64,000 bases of DNA from the NCBI GenBank assembly GCA_963678705.1, contig CAVMBN010000128.1:33150-97149 (forward strand), given 5' to 3'. This DNA is from Panorpa germanica (lineage: Eukaryota > Arthropoda > Insecta > Mecoptera > Panorpidae). A program made the position numbers and the translations under genes. Positions 11,561 through 22,520 of this stretch are shown piece after piece. Position 1 is the stretch's first letter. Each line of letters begins with the position of its first letter. The notes below the pieces were generated by a model. That model made no database searches, was not told the origin of the DNA, and was given only the letters and a program-made list of their open reading frames with translations.

Positions 11561-13912
11561 TATATATTATATAAATACATTTTGATAAATAAATAAATAA
11601 ATATAATTTATAAACTAATTATCCATGTTTTTTTTATTAAACTAATTAAAATTATTCTTCTTCTTTTTATAATTAAATAGTGCTAAGTGTCTTGCATACC
11701 TACAAGGTAGGTGCAAGCTGTGATCCCCTGCAACTCTCATTGTATTTTATTTTACCAACAGAATACTAGGGTGTGAGTAAACTTTGTTCTAAGCTAAATG
11801 CATTTTTTTTTTGTGTACGTTGTGCCGGTAGTCTTAAATATAAATGAAATGTACACAACTTAGAATCAGCGTTGTTGAATTTTATTATAGGATGCGTTTA
11901 AATTTTTCAAATAAAATACCATACATTTTTCTGCATATTAATAATAATTTACCGAAAATATCACGAAAGTATCAGTGTAACATACACGGGTATGTTTAAA
12001 CGAAGATTTACAACGACCGCCTGCGTCTGTTGTCATTTGAACTAACTAAAGTGCAACAAACAATAACTACTACAATAAAATATCATGTTATTGTATCAGG
12101 GTAACATACAAGAGTATATTAATCAATTAAAAATGCTGTAGTGTTTTCTCATAAACTATAATAGATAAAATATTTAAATTAAAAAAGTAGGTATTAAAAT
12201 ATATTTTCTATAAAATCCAGTAAATTATTTTTGTTAAAAGGTCATTGGACAAGAGGTAGCAACGGTAAATTCATTAAATAAAAAATTCTCTCCGTTTAAA
12301 AGAAACGGTTTGTTTTCTGTTTAGTTGACGTGTTGACAGGTGAAAGATAGAAAATTGAAATTTTTTTTAGTGTATAAAACAGACTGTCCTTTATATAATC
12401 CAGTGGTTCATTTTTGTTTAAAGGTCATTGGGGTAGAGAGGTAGAACAATTCTATGGAACCTTTAAATAAGAGAGGTTAGAAGAAATGTTGTATACATAT
12501 TATTGCAACATCCTAAATAATAGAAGTACTTTAAATAAATAGAGGTTACAACATATAGTATCTTAAAGGCACCTCTATATAATAGAGGTTTCGTCTTATA
12601 ATTTATAAATTTATTTGTAACCTCTATATTGTTAGCCTCTATATAATCCACTCATTTATTTTTAGTAAAACGTCATTGGACATAAGGTAGCAACGTTGAA
12701 TTAATTGAATATAAAAATCTCTCTGTTTAAAAGAAAATGTTTGTTTTCTGTTTAATCGACGTGTTGACAGGTGAGACATAGAACGTTGAAATTTTATTAG
12801 TGTATAATGGAGACTGTCCTTTATATAATCCAGTGGTTTAATTTTATTTAAAATTCATTGAGGTTGAGAGGTAGAGCAGTTTTATGAAACTTTTAAATAA
12901 AAGAGGTTAGAAGAAATGTTGTATACATATTATTGCAACATCCTAAATAATAGAAGTACTCTTAATAAATAAAGGTTACAACATGTAGTATCTTAAAGGC
13001 ACCTCTAGAGGCACATGATAGAGGTTTCGTCTTATAATTTATAAATTTATTTGTAACCTCTTTAAGTAGAGGTTAAAAAAAATGTAATAACTAAATTTTT
13101 GGAACTTAAAAATAGTGGAGGTTAACAATAAAAAAATGTATATATATATTAAATATATTATTACAACCTATAAATAATAGAGATAGTACTAACAATTAGT
13201 TAATAAAAAATTTATTTGGAAACTATAAATTAAAAAAAAAAAAAAATGTTTACGACCTTACGGTCTTAATTGTCAACAATGTTTCTTTAAAGTATTTATA
13301 GAATAAATACAAATTGTGAAGAAGAAGACTGGGTAGGATGTGTAAGCAGTATGAAAAACCAAATCAAGTAGGGCGAATTATATTGTACTACAAAAATTTG
13401 TCAATGTCATTTCAAAAAGGATTTCGTATATTGTGCCTTAAATATAAAAGTGTCTGCCAATAAATTAATTCAAGTATGCCAAGATCAAATGGCATAATTT
13501 GTGGACGAAAATGTCTTTGTTTTGTTGAAATTTGTTTGCCAATGCCTAAACACGTTTTCGTAAAAATTGTCCAGTTAAAATACACAAACTTATTGTAGAA
13601 AGGTAATTATATGGGCAACAAAATTTGAAATATCACAATAATACAAGATATTGTAATTGAAATGCTACCAAAATCATCAACACCTTGCAGATATTTTCTC
13701 ATTTGTGTTTTTAGAGTTTATAGCAGTAAATTGAAAAAAAAATGTATAACCTTTGTTATAAATCCAGGAACACTACCACAATTAGTGCAGGAATTTGTGA
13801 AACTTGCTGCTACACAAAAACCAAAATAATATGCAGTCATCTAAAACTCTTCGATATACTCTTTAGTTAAAGAAGATGAGTAACCTACAATTGCCGTTTA
13901 TATAGTACCTCT
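11561..13912. repeat. Non-coding half of the tandem duplication, copy 1 (~2.35 kb)
   Basis: Very AT-rich DNA with no supported gene. It aligns end to end with 19845-22186, with scattered substitutions and small indels. Together with the preceding Helitron it forms the duplicated unit. It contains a diverged direct dimer of about 430 bp (separate entry). The rest shows no motif I can name. Confidence 0.8.
12212..13075. repeat. Direct dimer of ~430 bp rich in AGAGGTT/AACCTCT
   Basis: Unit 1 starts near 12212 (ATCCAGTAAATTATTTTTGT) and unit 2 near 12645 (ATCCACTCATTTATTTTTAG). Both contain the same ordered landmarks: GTCATTGGACA, TGTTTTCTGTTTA, GACGTGTTGACAGG, a TATATAATCCAGTGGTT block, GAGAGGTTAGAAG and a CACCTCTA...TAGAGGT inverted repeat. 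The TATAATCCA/AACCTCT ends recall terminal inverted repeats of small DNA transposons, but no transposase is present and no family is assigned. Confidence 0.65.
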
Positions 13913-13929
13913 AAATATATATATATATA

Positions 13930-13993
<64 letters not shown>
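13913..13993. repeat. AT microsatellite between the two duplicated units
   Basis: About 80 bp of (AT)n with one TCTAT interruption. It is both the right end of unit 1 and the left flank of Helitron copy 2, as expected if the duplication arose by exchange between AT tracts. Confidence 0.9.
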
Positions 13994-13996
<3 letters not shown>

Positions 13997-14008
13997 TAAT
14001 ATATAAAA

Positions 14009-14393
14009 GAAAGACATGTTTGTTACAACACTTATTACTCGAGATCTGCTGAACCAATATTCATGGTTATTGATTCGTTTGATTTGCCTCCGCCCCAAAT
14101 AGCATATTACATATTAAAAACCATAAAAATATATAAAACAAAGACGGGTTTGTTACAACACTTATAACTCGAGATCTGCTGAACCAATATTCATGGTTAT
14201 TGATTCGTTGGATTTGTCTCCGCCGCGAATAGCATAATACATCTTAAAAACAATGAAAATATATAAAACAAAGACGGGTTTGTTACAACACTTATAACTC
14301 GAGATCTGCTGAACCAATATTCATGGTTATTGATTCGTTGGATTTGTCTCCGCCCCGAATAGCATAATACATCTTAAAAACAATGAAAACTCG
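14009..14393. repeat. Three 130-bp tandem units at the Helitron 5' end (copy 2)
   Basis: Counterpart of 1701-2085, with units starting at about 14009, 14139 and 14269 and the same ACTCGAGATCTGCTGAACC landmark. The first unit of each copy is the most diverged (GACATG instead of GACGGG). Confidence 0.85.
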
Positions 14394-14798
14394 ATATGTG
14401 TAATGAATAGTTAATCATTTCAATAAATGCTGATTTCATGTCAAACATTTGTTGTCTAATCCTGTCAAATACTGTAACAACTATTCATGTGAGCGTTCAG
14501 AAATTTATTCTTTGTAAAATGTCTCGAAAGTTTAGGTACTGTTATATTTGTTTGTTTTAGACATTTATTTGTGTAAATTATTTATTAATTATTTAATTTT
14601 TAATTTCAGAAAATAATACCTAAGATTTATTGTACAGGTTAACAAAAGTGTAAATGTCTTTTTATAGGTTATCTATAATTTTTCTTGATAAGCTATTCAT
14701 ATGTAGTGGTTAATTACTCTTTCAGCTATTGTCTATGTCTCGAAAGTGGTTTTTTGTGGTTTTATGCGAGTGCACATTCAGTATTAATATTAATAACA

Positions 14799-17700
14799 AT
14801 GCCGCTTCCTAGAAGATCTAATCTTTCCCAGCGGAGCCGTAATGCAATTAGGAAACAAATATCGCGAGTCAATTATCTGATGAAGAACGAGAAATTGCAC
14901 GAGAAGAGCGCCGCGTTAGTATGGAGCAAAGAAGGGCTCTAATTCGTGCTTCTCAAACACAAGAGCAAAGAGAGGTAGCCCGTGAAACGGCTAGGTTAGA
15001 AACGAGAAATCGTCGAGCTTATCGTATAGATGAACAGAGGAATAATCTTCGAAGTGCAAGAAGAAATGGTTTAAGTATTGATTTGAATCGAGCAGCGTTT
15101 CTATATGATTGCACCATCGACTACACCTTGCATCGTTTAGTTTGCATTGGTCCAATGGACGTTGTTTGCCAGCATTGTGGAGCATTGAGGTTTGCTGGTG
15201 AAACGCCTGGTTTGTGCTGCCTTAGTGGTAAAGTGAAATTGCCATCATTGGTCCCACCACCAGAGCCATTGTGCTCCCTGCTTTATGGCGAAACACTAGA
15301 ATCACGACATTTTCTAGCGAACACTTAAAAATACAATGTCTGTTTCCAAATGACTTCATTTGGGGCGAAAATTATCGAAGAACACAAATATAATCCGACA
15401 TTTAAGGTAATTTACGTTAAAAACTATATTTTCTATGATTGTAAAAAAAATCTGGAATGTAGTTTGTTAGATTTCTGTATTTGGCATGTTATTATTTGAA
15501 AAAAAAAAGTGTTTGTAAATCTAACTATAACTATGGCTTTGACTTTACAGATTCAAGGCCAGATTTGCCATCGCATTGGATCATTGCAACCTATAGAAGA
15601 TGCACAGCATAAATTCTTGCAAATTTACTTTATGGGCAATATTGAAGAACAACTTGACCGGCGTCAAGGGATCAACACAGCTACGAAAAGAGCAATTCTA
15701 CAAGATCTGCAGCAAATGCTTCATGAACATCATGCATTGGTCAGGCTGTTCAAGACTGCTTTAGAGCGCATGCCAAGTGATGACTATAAAGTTGTGATCA
15801 GAGCAGATAAAAGACCAGCTGGAACACATGAACGCACATTTAATGCTTCAACAATCGATGAAGTGGCAATCCTGATTGTTGGTGAAAACTTGGAAACACA
15901 TGATATTGTACTTACACGACGCAATACTGGGCAACTACAAAGAATATATGAAACACACCGGTTATATGACGCGTTACAATACCCGCTGATGTTTTGGCAA
16001 GGAGACGATGGATATCATTTAAATATCAAAATGATTAATCCATTGAAAATCAATATTGTTGTTTTCATTTAAACTTGATATACATTTTTTTCTGTTTGCT
16101 TTTAGTACCCAAAAAAAGTTGTAATTTCTAATTTAGTAGAGAGTAGCTGTAAGATTCGTTAACCTATTTGGGGTTTTAAAATACAATTTTTACTGCATTT
16201 GTTTCAGGTGAGGAAACTACCAAGAAGGTTTGTTCAATGACTTTTTACACATATCGTCTAATGATTCGTGAAAATTCTGACAATTATTTGTTGCGATTTT
16301 GTCGACTGCTTCAACAATGACATGTACGTTAAAATCGAAACGGAGCGCCTGACTTTCATTCGGTTGAATCAAGCTAAATTGCGTTCGGAAGAGTATATTC
16401 ATTTACGCGATGCAATTACCACAGAAGGAGATTCAGAAAATGTTGGTCGATTGACTATTTTACCGGCGACATACACAGGTAGCCCGCGTCATTTGCATGA
16501 ATATGCGCAAGATGCAATGACATATGTTCGTCATTATGGTCGGCCATATCTATTCATTACATTTACATGTAATCCGAAATGGATAGAAATTATTCAATTG
16601 CTGCTTCCCGGAAAAATATCAAGTGATCGACACGACATCACCGCACGTGTTTTCAGGCAAAAAATTCGGTCACTAATGAATTACATTGTTAAGAAACACG
16701 TCTTTGGTAATACTCGATGCTGGATGTATTCAATCCAATGGCAAAAACGAGGCCTACCGCATGCTCACATTCTAATTTGGTTAGTCGAAAGAATTCGGCC
16801 AGATCAAATAGATGACATCATATGTGCGGAGATTCCTGCTCCTGAAACCGATCCAGACCTACATGATGTTGTAATCACGAATATGATTCATGGACCGTGT
16901 GGCACTATCAACCGACAATCACCGTGCATGGTCGACGGCAAGTGTTCCAAACGGTATCCACGAAAATTGACGGCAGAGACCATTACAGGCAACGATGCTT
17001 ATCCATTGTATCGGCGTCGATCGCCCGATGATAATGGTAGAACTATCACAACTAAAGTGAAAGGAAACGATTTCGTAGTTGACAACAGTTGGATTGTTCC
17101 ATATTCGCCACTTCTTTCCAAAACATTCAAGGCACATTGTAATGTTGAGTATTGCAATTCGGTCAAGTCAATTAAATACATTTACAAATATGTCACGAAA
17201 GGGAGTGACATGGCGGTTTTTGGTATCCAAACATCCAATATCAACGATGAAATCACGCGGTATCAAGTCGGTAGATATGTGAACTGCAATAAAGCAATTT
17301 GGCGTATATTTTCATTCCCTATTCACGAACGTCATCCCACTGTTGTACAATTGGGGGTGCATCTAGAGAACGGTCAGAGAGTATATTTTACAGCGTCGAA
17401 TGCTGCTCAATGTGCCGAAACACCTCCAGCGACAACACTGACCAGTTTCTTTGCGAGTTGTCAAAGCGATCCGTACGCACGAACTTTGCTTTACTCAGAA
17501 ATGCCACGTTATTACATTTGGAACGCTACATCGAAGAAATTTCAACGTCGGAAGCAAGGCGATGCTGTTCCTGGTTATCCAGATATGCGTCCTACTGATG
17601 CTCTTGGTCGTATTTACAATGTTCATCCGAAGAATGATGAATGGTTCTATTTGCGGTTGTTGCTGGTACATGTTCGAGGGCCAACATCATTTGAAACACT

Positions 17701-19530
17701 ACGAACTGTTAATGGTATAGTATGCCCCACATTTCGTGCAGCATGTCAAGAGCTGAATTTGCTTGAAAACGATACTCATTGGGACACGACAATCGCTGAA
17801 GCAATTATTTCTGCATCTCCAAGTCAGATACGCACATTATTTGCTATCATCATTTCGACATGCTTCCCACCGAACCCACGTGACCCATGGAACAAATACA
17901 AAGATAATATGTCTGAAGATATTTTACATCGAATTCGCGTCAGCTCAAGAAATTCCGATCTTGAGGTGAATGAGGAAATGCATAACCAGACTTTGCTCTT
18001 GATCGAAGATATGTGTTACCTCATGTGTGGCAGTTTGTTAGTTAGGTTAGGAATGCCAGCGCCAGATCGCGAAATGAATGACGCATTTAATAGAGAATTG
18101 GAACGTGAACGTGAATATGATCCACATGAACTAATCCAATCAGTCCAAACGAATGTACCTCTGTTGAATCCTAAGCAGAGGGAAGTCTATGATACACTGA
18201 TTAATGCAATTGTTGATAGAAATGGCGGCTTATTTTTTTTGGATGCCCCTGGTGGAACTGGGAAGATATTCCTCATGTCATTGATTTTGGCCACTGTTCG
18301 TGCGAGATCCGAAATTGCGGTAGCAATTGCTTCTTCTGGAATAGCGGCCACATTGTTAGACGGATGCCGTACGGTCACTCAGCGTTAAAATTGTCATTAA
18401 ACCTTCAAACTACTGAACAACTGACATGTAACATTTCGAAACATTCCGCAATGGCCAAAGTTTTAGTAGCATCAAAAATCATCATATGAGACGAATGCAC
18501 AATGGCGCACAAACGCGCATTGGAAGCACTAGACCGAACATTAAAAGATCTGCGCAATGACTCGAGATGTTTTGGTGGTGCAATGATTTTATTATCTGGC
18601 GATTTCCGACAAACACTACCAGTCATTCCAAGATATACTGCTGCCGACGAAATAAACGCTTGCCTCAAAGCATCAAATCTATGGCGATATGTAAAGAAAC
18701 TTCAACTGTCTGTAAATATGAGAGTTGCATTGTTGAACGATCTATCTGCTGATGATTTCTCGAAGCACTTGCTGACTATCGGTAATGGCCGTGTTCCTGT
18801 TGACAAATCGAGCGGTTTGATTTCATTTCCTCCAAATGTTTGCAATTTTGAATCATCAAAAGACGAGCTTATCAACAAAGTATTCCTGGATATCATTGCT
18901 AACCACAAAAATACTAAATTGTTAAGTGAGCGAGCAATTTTAGTAGCTAAAAATAAAGATGTAGATTACCTTAATTTTATAATTCAAAATCAAATCGTAG
19001 GTGCTCTGTATTCATTCAAATCTATCGACTGTGTAACAAACGAAGAAGAAACCACTAATTATCCAAGTGAATTTTTAAACTCCTTGGATGTGCCTGGTTT
19101 ACCACCGCACAATTTAAAACTTAAGGTTGGCTCGGTAGTCATCATGCTTAGAAATTTAAACCAACCAAAACTGTGCAATGGAACGCCTTTGGTGATGAAA
19201 AAACTGATGAGCAATGTGATTTACGCGTCGATACTTAAAGGAAAATTTAAAGATGAGAAAGTTCTTATTCCAAGAAATCCGATGATCCCAACGGATATGC
19301 CATTTGAGTTTAAACGAATTCAATTCTCGATTCGTCTTGCCTTCGCCATGACGATCAACAAATCACAGGGCCAATCCTTGACAATTTGTGGCCTCAATTT
19401 TGAAAATGCATGTTTTCCTCATGGTCAATTGTACGTGGCATGCTCACGTGTCGGCAAACCATCTGCTTTATTTGTTCTTGCGCCTGACCAAAAAACAAAG
19501 AATGTCGTTTAGCACAAGAAGCTTGAATGA
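14799..19530 (+). pseudogene. Helitron Rep/helicase pseudogene (copy 2)
   Basis: Start ATG 14799 corresponds to 2491 in copy 1. Exon 1 has a one-base loss near 14853 and a TAA at 15326-15328. Intron 1 is 15407-15550. The exon 2 donor GT is deleted near 16045, though the acceptor at 16206-16207 remains. An 8-bp loss near 16313 shifts exon 3. From about 16322 a long open stretch (to 18388) carries the HUH motif P-H-A-H (16757-16768), the KYIYKYVTKG tyrosine region (~17175-17205) and the helicase Walker A at 18251-18268. Walker A reads GGTGKI, with I where T/S is expected. A one-base loss near 18374, a TGA at 18487-18489 just before the DE of Walker B, and a TAG at 19510-19512 complete the damage. 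Helicase motifs SGDFRQTLPV and TINKSQGQSL are retained (18502-19512). Confidence 0.88.
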
Positions 19531-19814
19531 AAATCCCATTAATGAATTAATCCGAGTGTATTCCAATCTGCACAAGATAGTTTTTAATCATTTTTTTCTG
19601 ACATGAATTTGAATTACTTAATTATTATTATTTTTTTAATTTTTATTCTCATTCTGTATGTTTTCATCATCATTCATAATAATAAAATACTTTTATGCTT
19701 CTATCTATATTAATAAATATCTATATTAATAAATATTATTTTGTATCATTGTATTACGTTCATCAAAGCCTAAATTAGTTCAGCTAAAAGGTAACACGAC
19801 ATTCATTGACTGCT

Positions 19815-19844
19815 AGGCGGTACGAAGTTCGCCGGGTCAGCTAG
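19815..19844 (+). other. Helitron copy 2 3' terminus (hairpin + CTAG)
   Basis: Same sequence as 11531-11560. The next base is T, followed by an AT-rich run, giving the expected A/T insertion context. Confidence 0.85.
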
Positions 19845-22186
19845 TATATATATAAATATAAATATATTTTGATAAATAAATATAATTTATAAACTAATTA
19901 TCCATGTTTTTTTTATTAAACTAATTAAAATTATTCTTCTTGTTTTTGTAATTAAATAGTGCTAAGTGTCTTGCATACCTACAAAGTAGGTGCAAGCAGT
20001 GATCCCCTGCAACTCTCGTTGTATTTTATTTTACCAACAGAATACTAGGGTGTGAGTAAATTTTGTTTTAAATTAAATGCATTTTTTTTTTGTGTACGTT
20101 GTGCCGGTAGTCTTAAATATAAATGAAATGTACACAACTTAGAATCAGCGTTGTTGAATTTTATTATAGGATGCGTTTAAATTTTTCAAATAAAATACCA
20201 TAGATTTTTCTGCAAATTAATAATAATTTACCTGAAATATCACGAAAGTATCAGTGTAACATACACGGGTATGTTTAAACGAAGATTTACTACGACCGCC
20301 TGCGTCTGTTGTCATTTAAACTAACTAAAGTGCAACAAACAATAACTACTACAATAAAATATCATGTTATTGTATCAGGGTAACATACAAGGGTATATTA
20401 ATCAATTAAAAATGCTGTAGTGTTTTCTCATTAACTATAATAGATAAAATATTTAAATTAAAAAAGTAGGTATTAAAATATATTTTCTATAAAATCCAGT
20501 AAATTATTTTTGTTAAAAGGTCATTGGACAAGAGGTAGCAACGTTAAATTCATTAAATAAAAATTTCTCTCCGTTTAAAAAAAACCGTTTGTTTTCTGTA
20601 TAGTTGACGTGTTGACAGGTAAAAGATAGAAAATTGGAATTTTTTTTAGTGTATAAGACAGACTGTCCTTTATATAATCCAGTGGTTCATTTTTGTTTAA
20701 AGTCATTGGGGTTGAGAGGTAGAGCAATTCTATAGAACCTTTAAATAAGAGAGGTTAGAAAAAATAGTGTTTACATTTTATTGCAACATCCTAATTAATA
20801 GAAGTACTTTAAATAAATAGAGGTTACAACATATAGTATCTTAAAGGCACCTCTACATAATAGAGGTTTCGTCTTATAATTTATAAATTTATTTGTAACC
20901 TCTATATTGTTAGCCTTTATATAATCCACTCATTTATTTTTAGTAAAACGTCATTAGACATAAGGTAGCAACGTTGAATTAATTGAATATAAAAAACTCT
21001 CTGTTCAAAAGAAAATGTTTGTTTTCTGTTTATTTGACGTGTTGACAGGTGAGACATAGAACGTTGAAATTTTATTAGCGTATAATAGAGACTGTCCTTT
21101 ATATAATCCAGTGGTTTAAATTTATTTAAAAGTCATTAAGGTAGAGAGGTAGAGCAATTTTATGGACCTTTAAATAAAAGAGGTTAGAAGAAATGGTGTA
21201 TACATTTTATTGCAACATCCTAATTATTAGAAGTACTTTAAATAAATAGAGGTTACAACATATAGTATCTTAAAGGCATCTCTACATAATAGAGGTTTCG
21301 TCTTATAATTTATAAATTTATTTTAACCTCTTTTAGTAGAGGTTAAAAAAATGTAATATCTAAATTTTTGGAACTCATAAATAGTAAAGGTTAACAATAA
21401 AAAAATGTATGTATATATATTAAACATATTATTACAACCTAAAAATAATAGAGGTAGTACTAACAATTAGTTAATAAAAAATATATTTGGAAACTATAAA
21501 TTTAGAAAAAAAAAAAATGTTTACGACCTTACTGTCTTAATTGTCAACAATGTTTCTTTAAAGTATTTATAGAATAAATACAAATTGTGAAGAAGAAGAC
21601 TGCGTAGGTTTTGTTAGCAGTATAAAAAACCAAATCAAGTAGGGCGAATTATATTGTTCTACAGGAATTTGTCAATGTCATTTCGAAAAGGATTTCGTAT
21701 ATTTTGCCTTAAATATTAAAGTGTCTGCCATTAAATTAATTCAAGTATGCCAAGTTCAAATGACATAATTTGTGGACAAAAATGTCTTTGTTTTGTTGAA
21801 ATTTGTTTGCCATTGCCTAAACACATTTTCGTGAAAATTGTCCAGTTGAAATACACAAACTTATTGTAGAAAGGTAATTATATGGGCAACAAAATTTGAA
21901 ATATCCCAATAATACAAGATATTGTAATTGAAATGCTACCAAAATCATCAACACTTTGCAAATATTTTCTCATTTGTGTTTTTAGAGTTTATTGCAGAAA
22001 ATTAAAAGAAAAATGTATAAACTTTGTTATAAATCCAGGAACACTACCACAATCAGTGCAGGAATTTGTAAAACTTGCTGCTACACAAAAACCAAAATAA
22101 TATGCAGTCATCCAAAACTCTTCGATATACTCTTTAGTTTAATAAGATGAGTAACCTACAATTGCCGTTTATATAATACCTCTAAA
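19845..22186. repeat. Non-coding half of the tandem duplication, copy 2
   Basis: Colinear with 11561-13912. It contains its own ~430-bp dimer at about 20491-21345 (GACGTGTTGACAGG near 20605 and 21035). No coding frame or RNA gene is seen. Many single-base differences from copy 1 show that the duplication is not recent. Confidence 0.8.
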
Positions 22187-22215
22187 TATATATATAGATA
22201 TATATATATATATAA

Positions 22216-22248
<33 letters not shown>

Positions 22249-22249
22249 T
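22187..22249. repeat. AT microsatellite at the left edge of the palindrome
   Basis: Imperfect (AT)n ending TATATATAT directly before the AGTAGAGGG terminus at 22250. It is the right boundary of the second duplicated unit. Confidence 0.85.
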
Positions 22250-22520
22250 AGTAGAGGGTTTGTGAGAGTTCTGGAACCTCCCATGGGAGGGAATTTAAGT
22301 ATAGGTAAGCGACGTACGTCCCATGTTATTAGTATAGGAGAATAAATACAAGGTGTCTAAAAAGGGTTGCCAGTATATGAAACATATGAAAATATTGAAA
22401 TAATTGAAGTTTTATGCTTGGAATAGGGTGTTCCAGAATAATATTTATAGGTATATAATTATATGTAATGTTATAATGATGGAATTATAATACACCTACG
22501 TTTCATGTTTTATTTTTTTT
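22250..22520. other. Left terminal segment of the palindrome
   Basis: Unique sequence between the terminus and the 153-bp array, mirrored at about 36436-36706. It contains perfect short palindromes CCTCCCATGGGAGG (22277-22290) and GACGTACGTC (22311-22320). No coding frame is supported. A role in end recognition is only a guess. Confidence 0.7.

Larger units (their letters stand above)
13994..19844 (+). mobile_element. Helitron copy 2 (uninterrupted, 5851 bp)
   Basis: Starts A|TCTTAATATATA and ends with the GGCG/CGCC hairpin and CTAG|T, identical in layout to copy 1. It lacks the copia insert and keeps the helicase Walker A region lost in copy 1. It is nevertheless inactive, because its Rep/helicase gene has several frameshifts and stops. 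It serves as the reference for reading copy 1. Confidence 0.9.

Noticed and set aside
19845..22186. Second autonomous transposon in the duplicated flank
   Set aside because: No transposase or RT frame in either copy. Only short palindromic motifs are visible.
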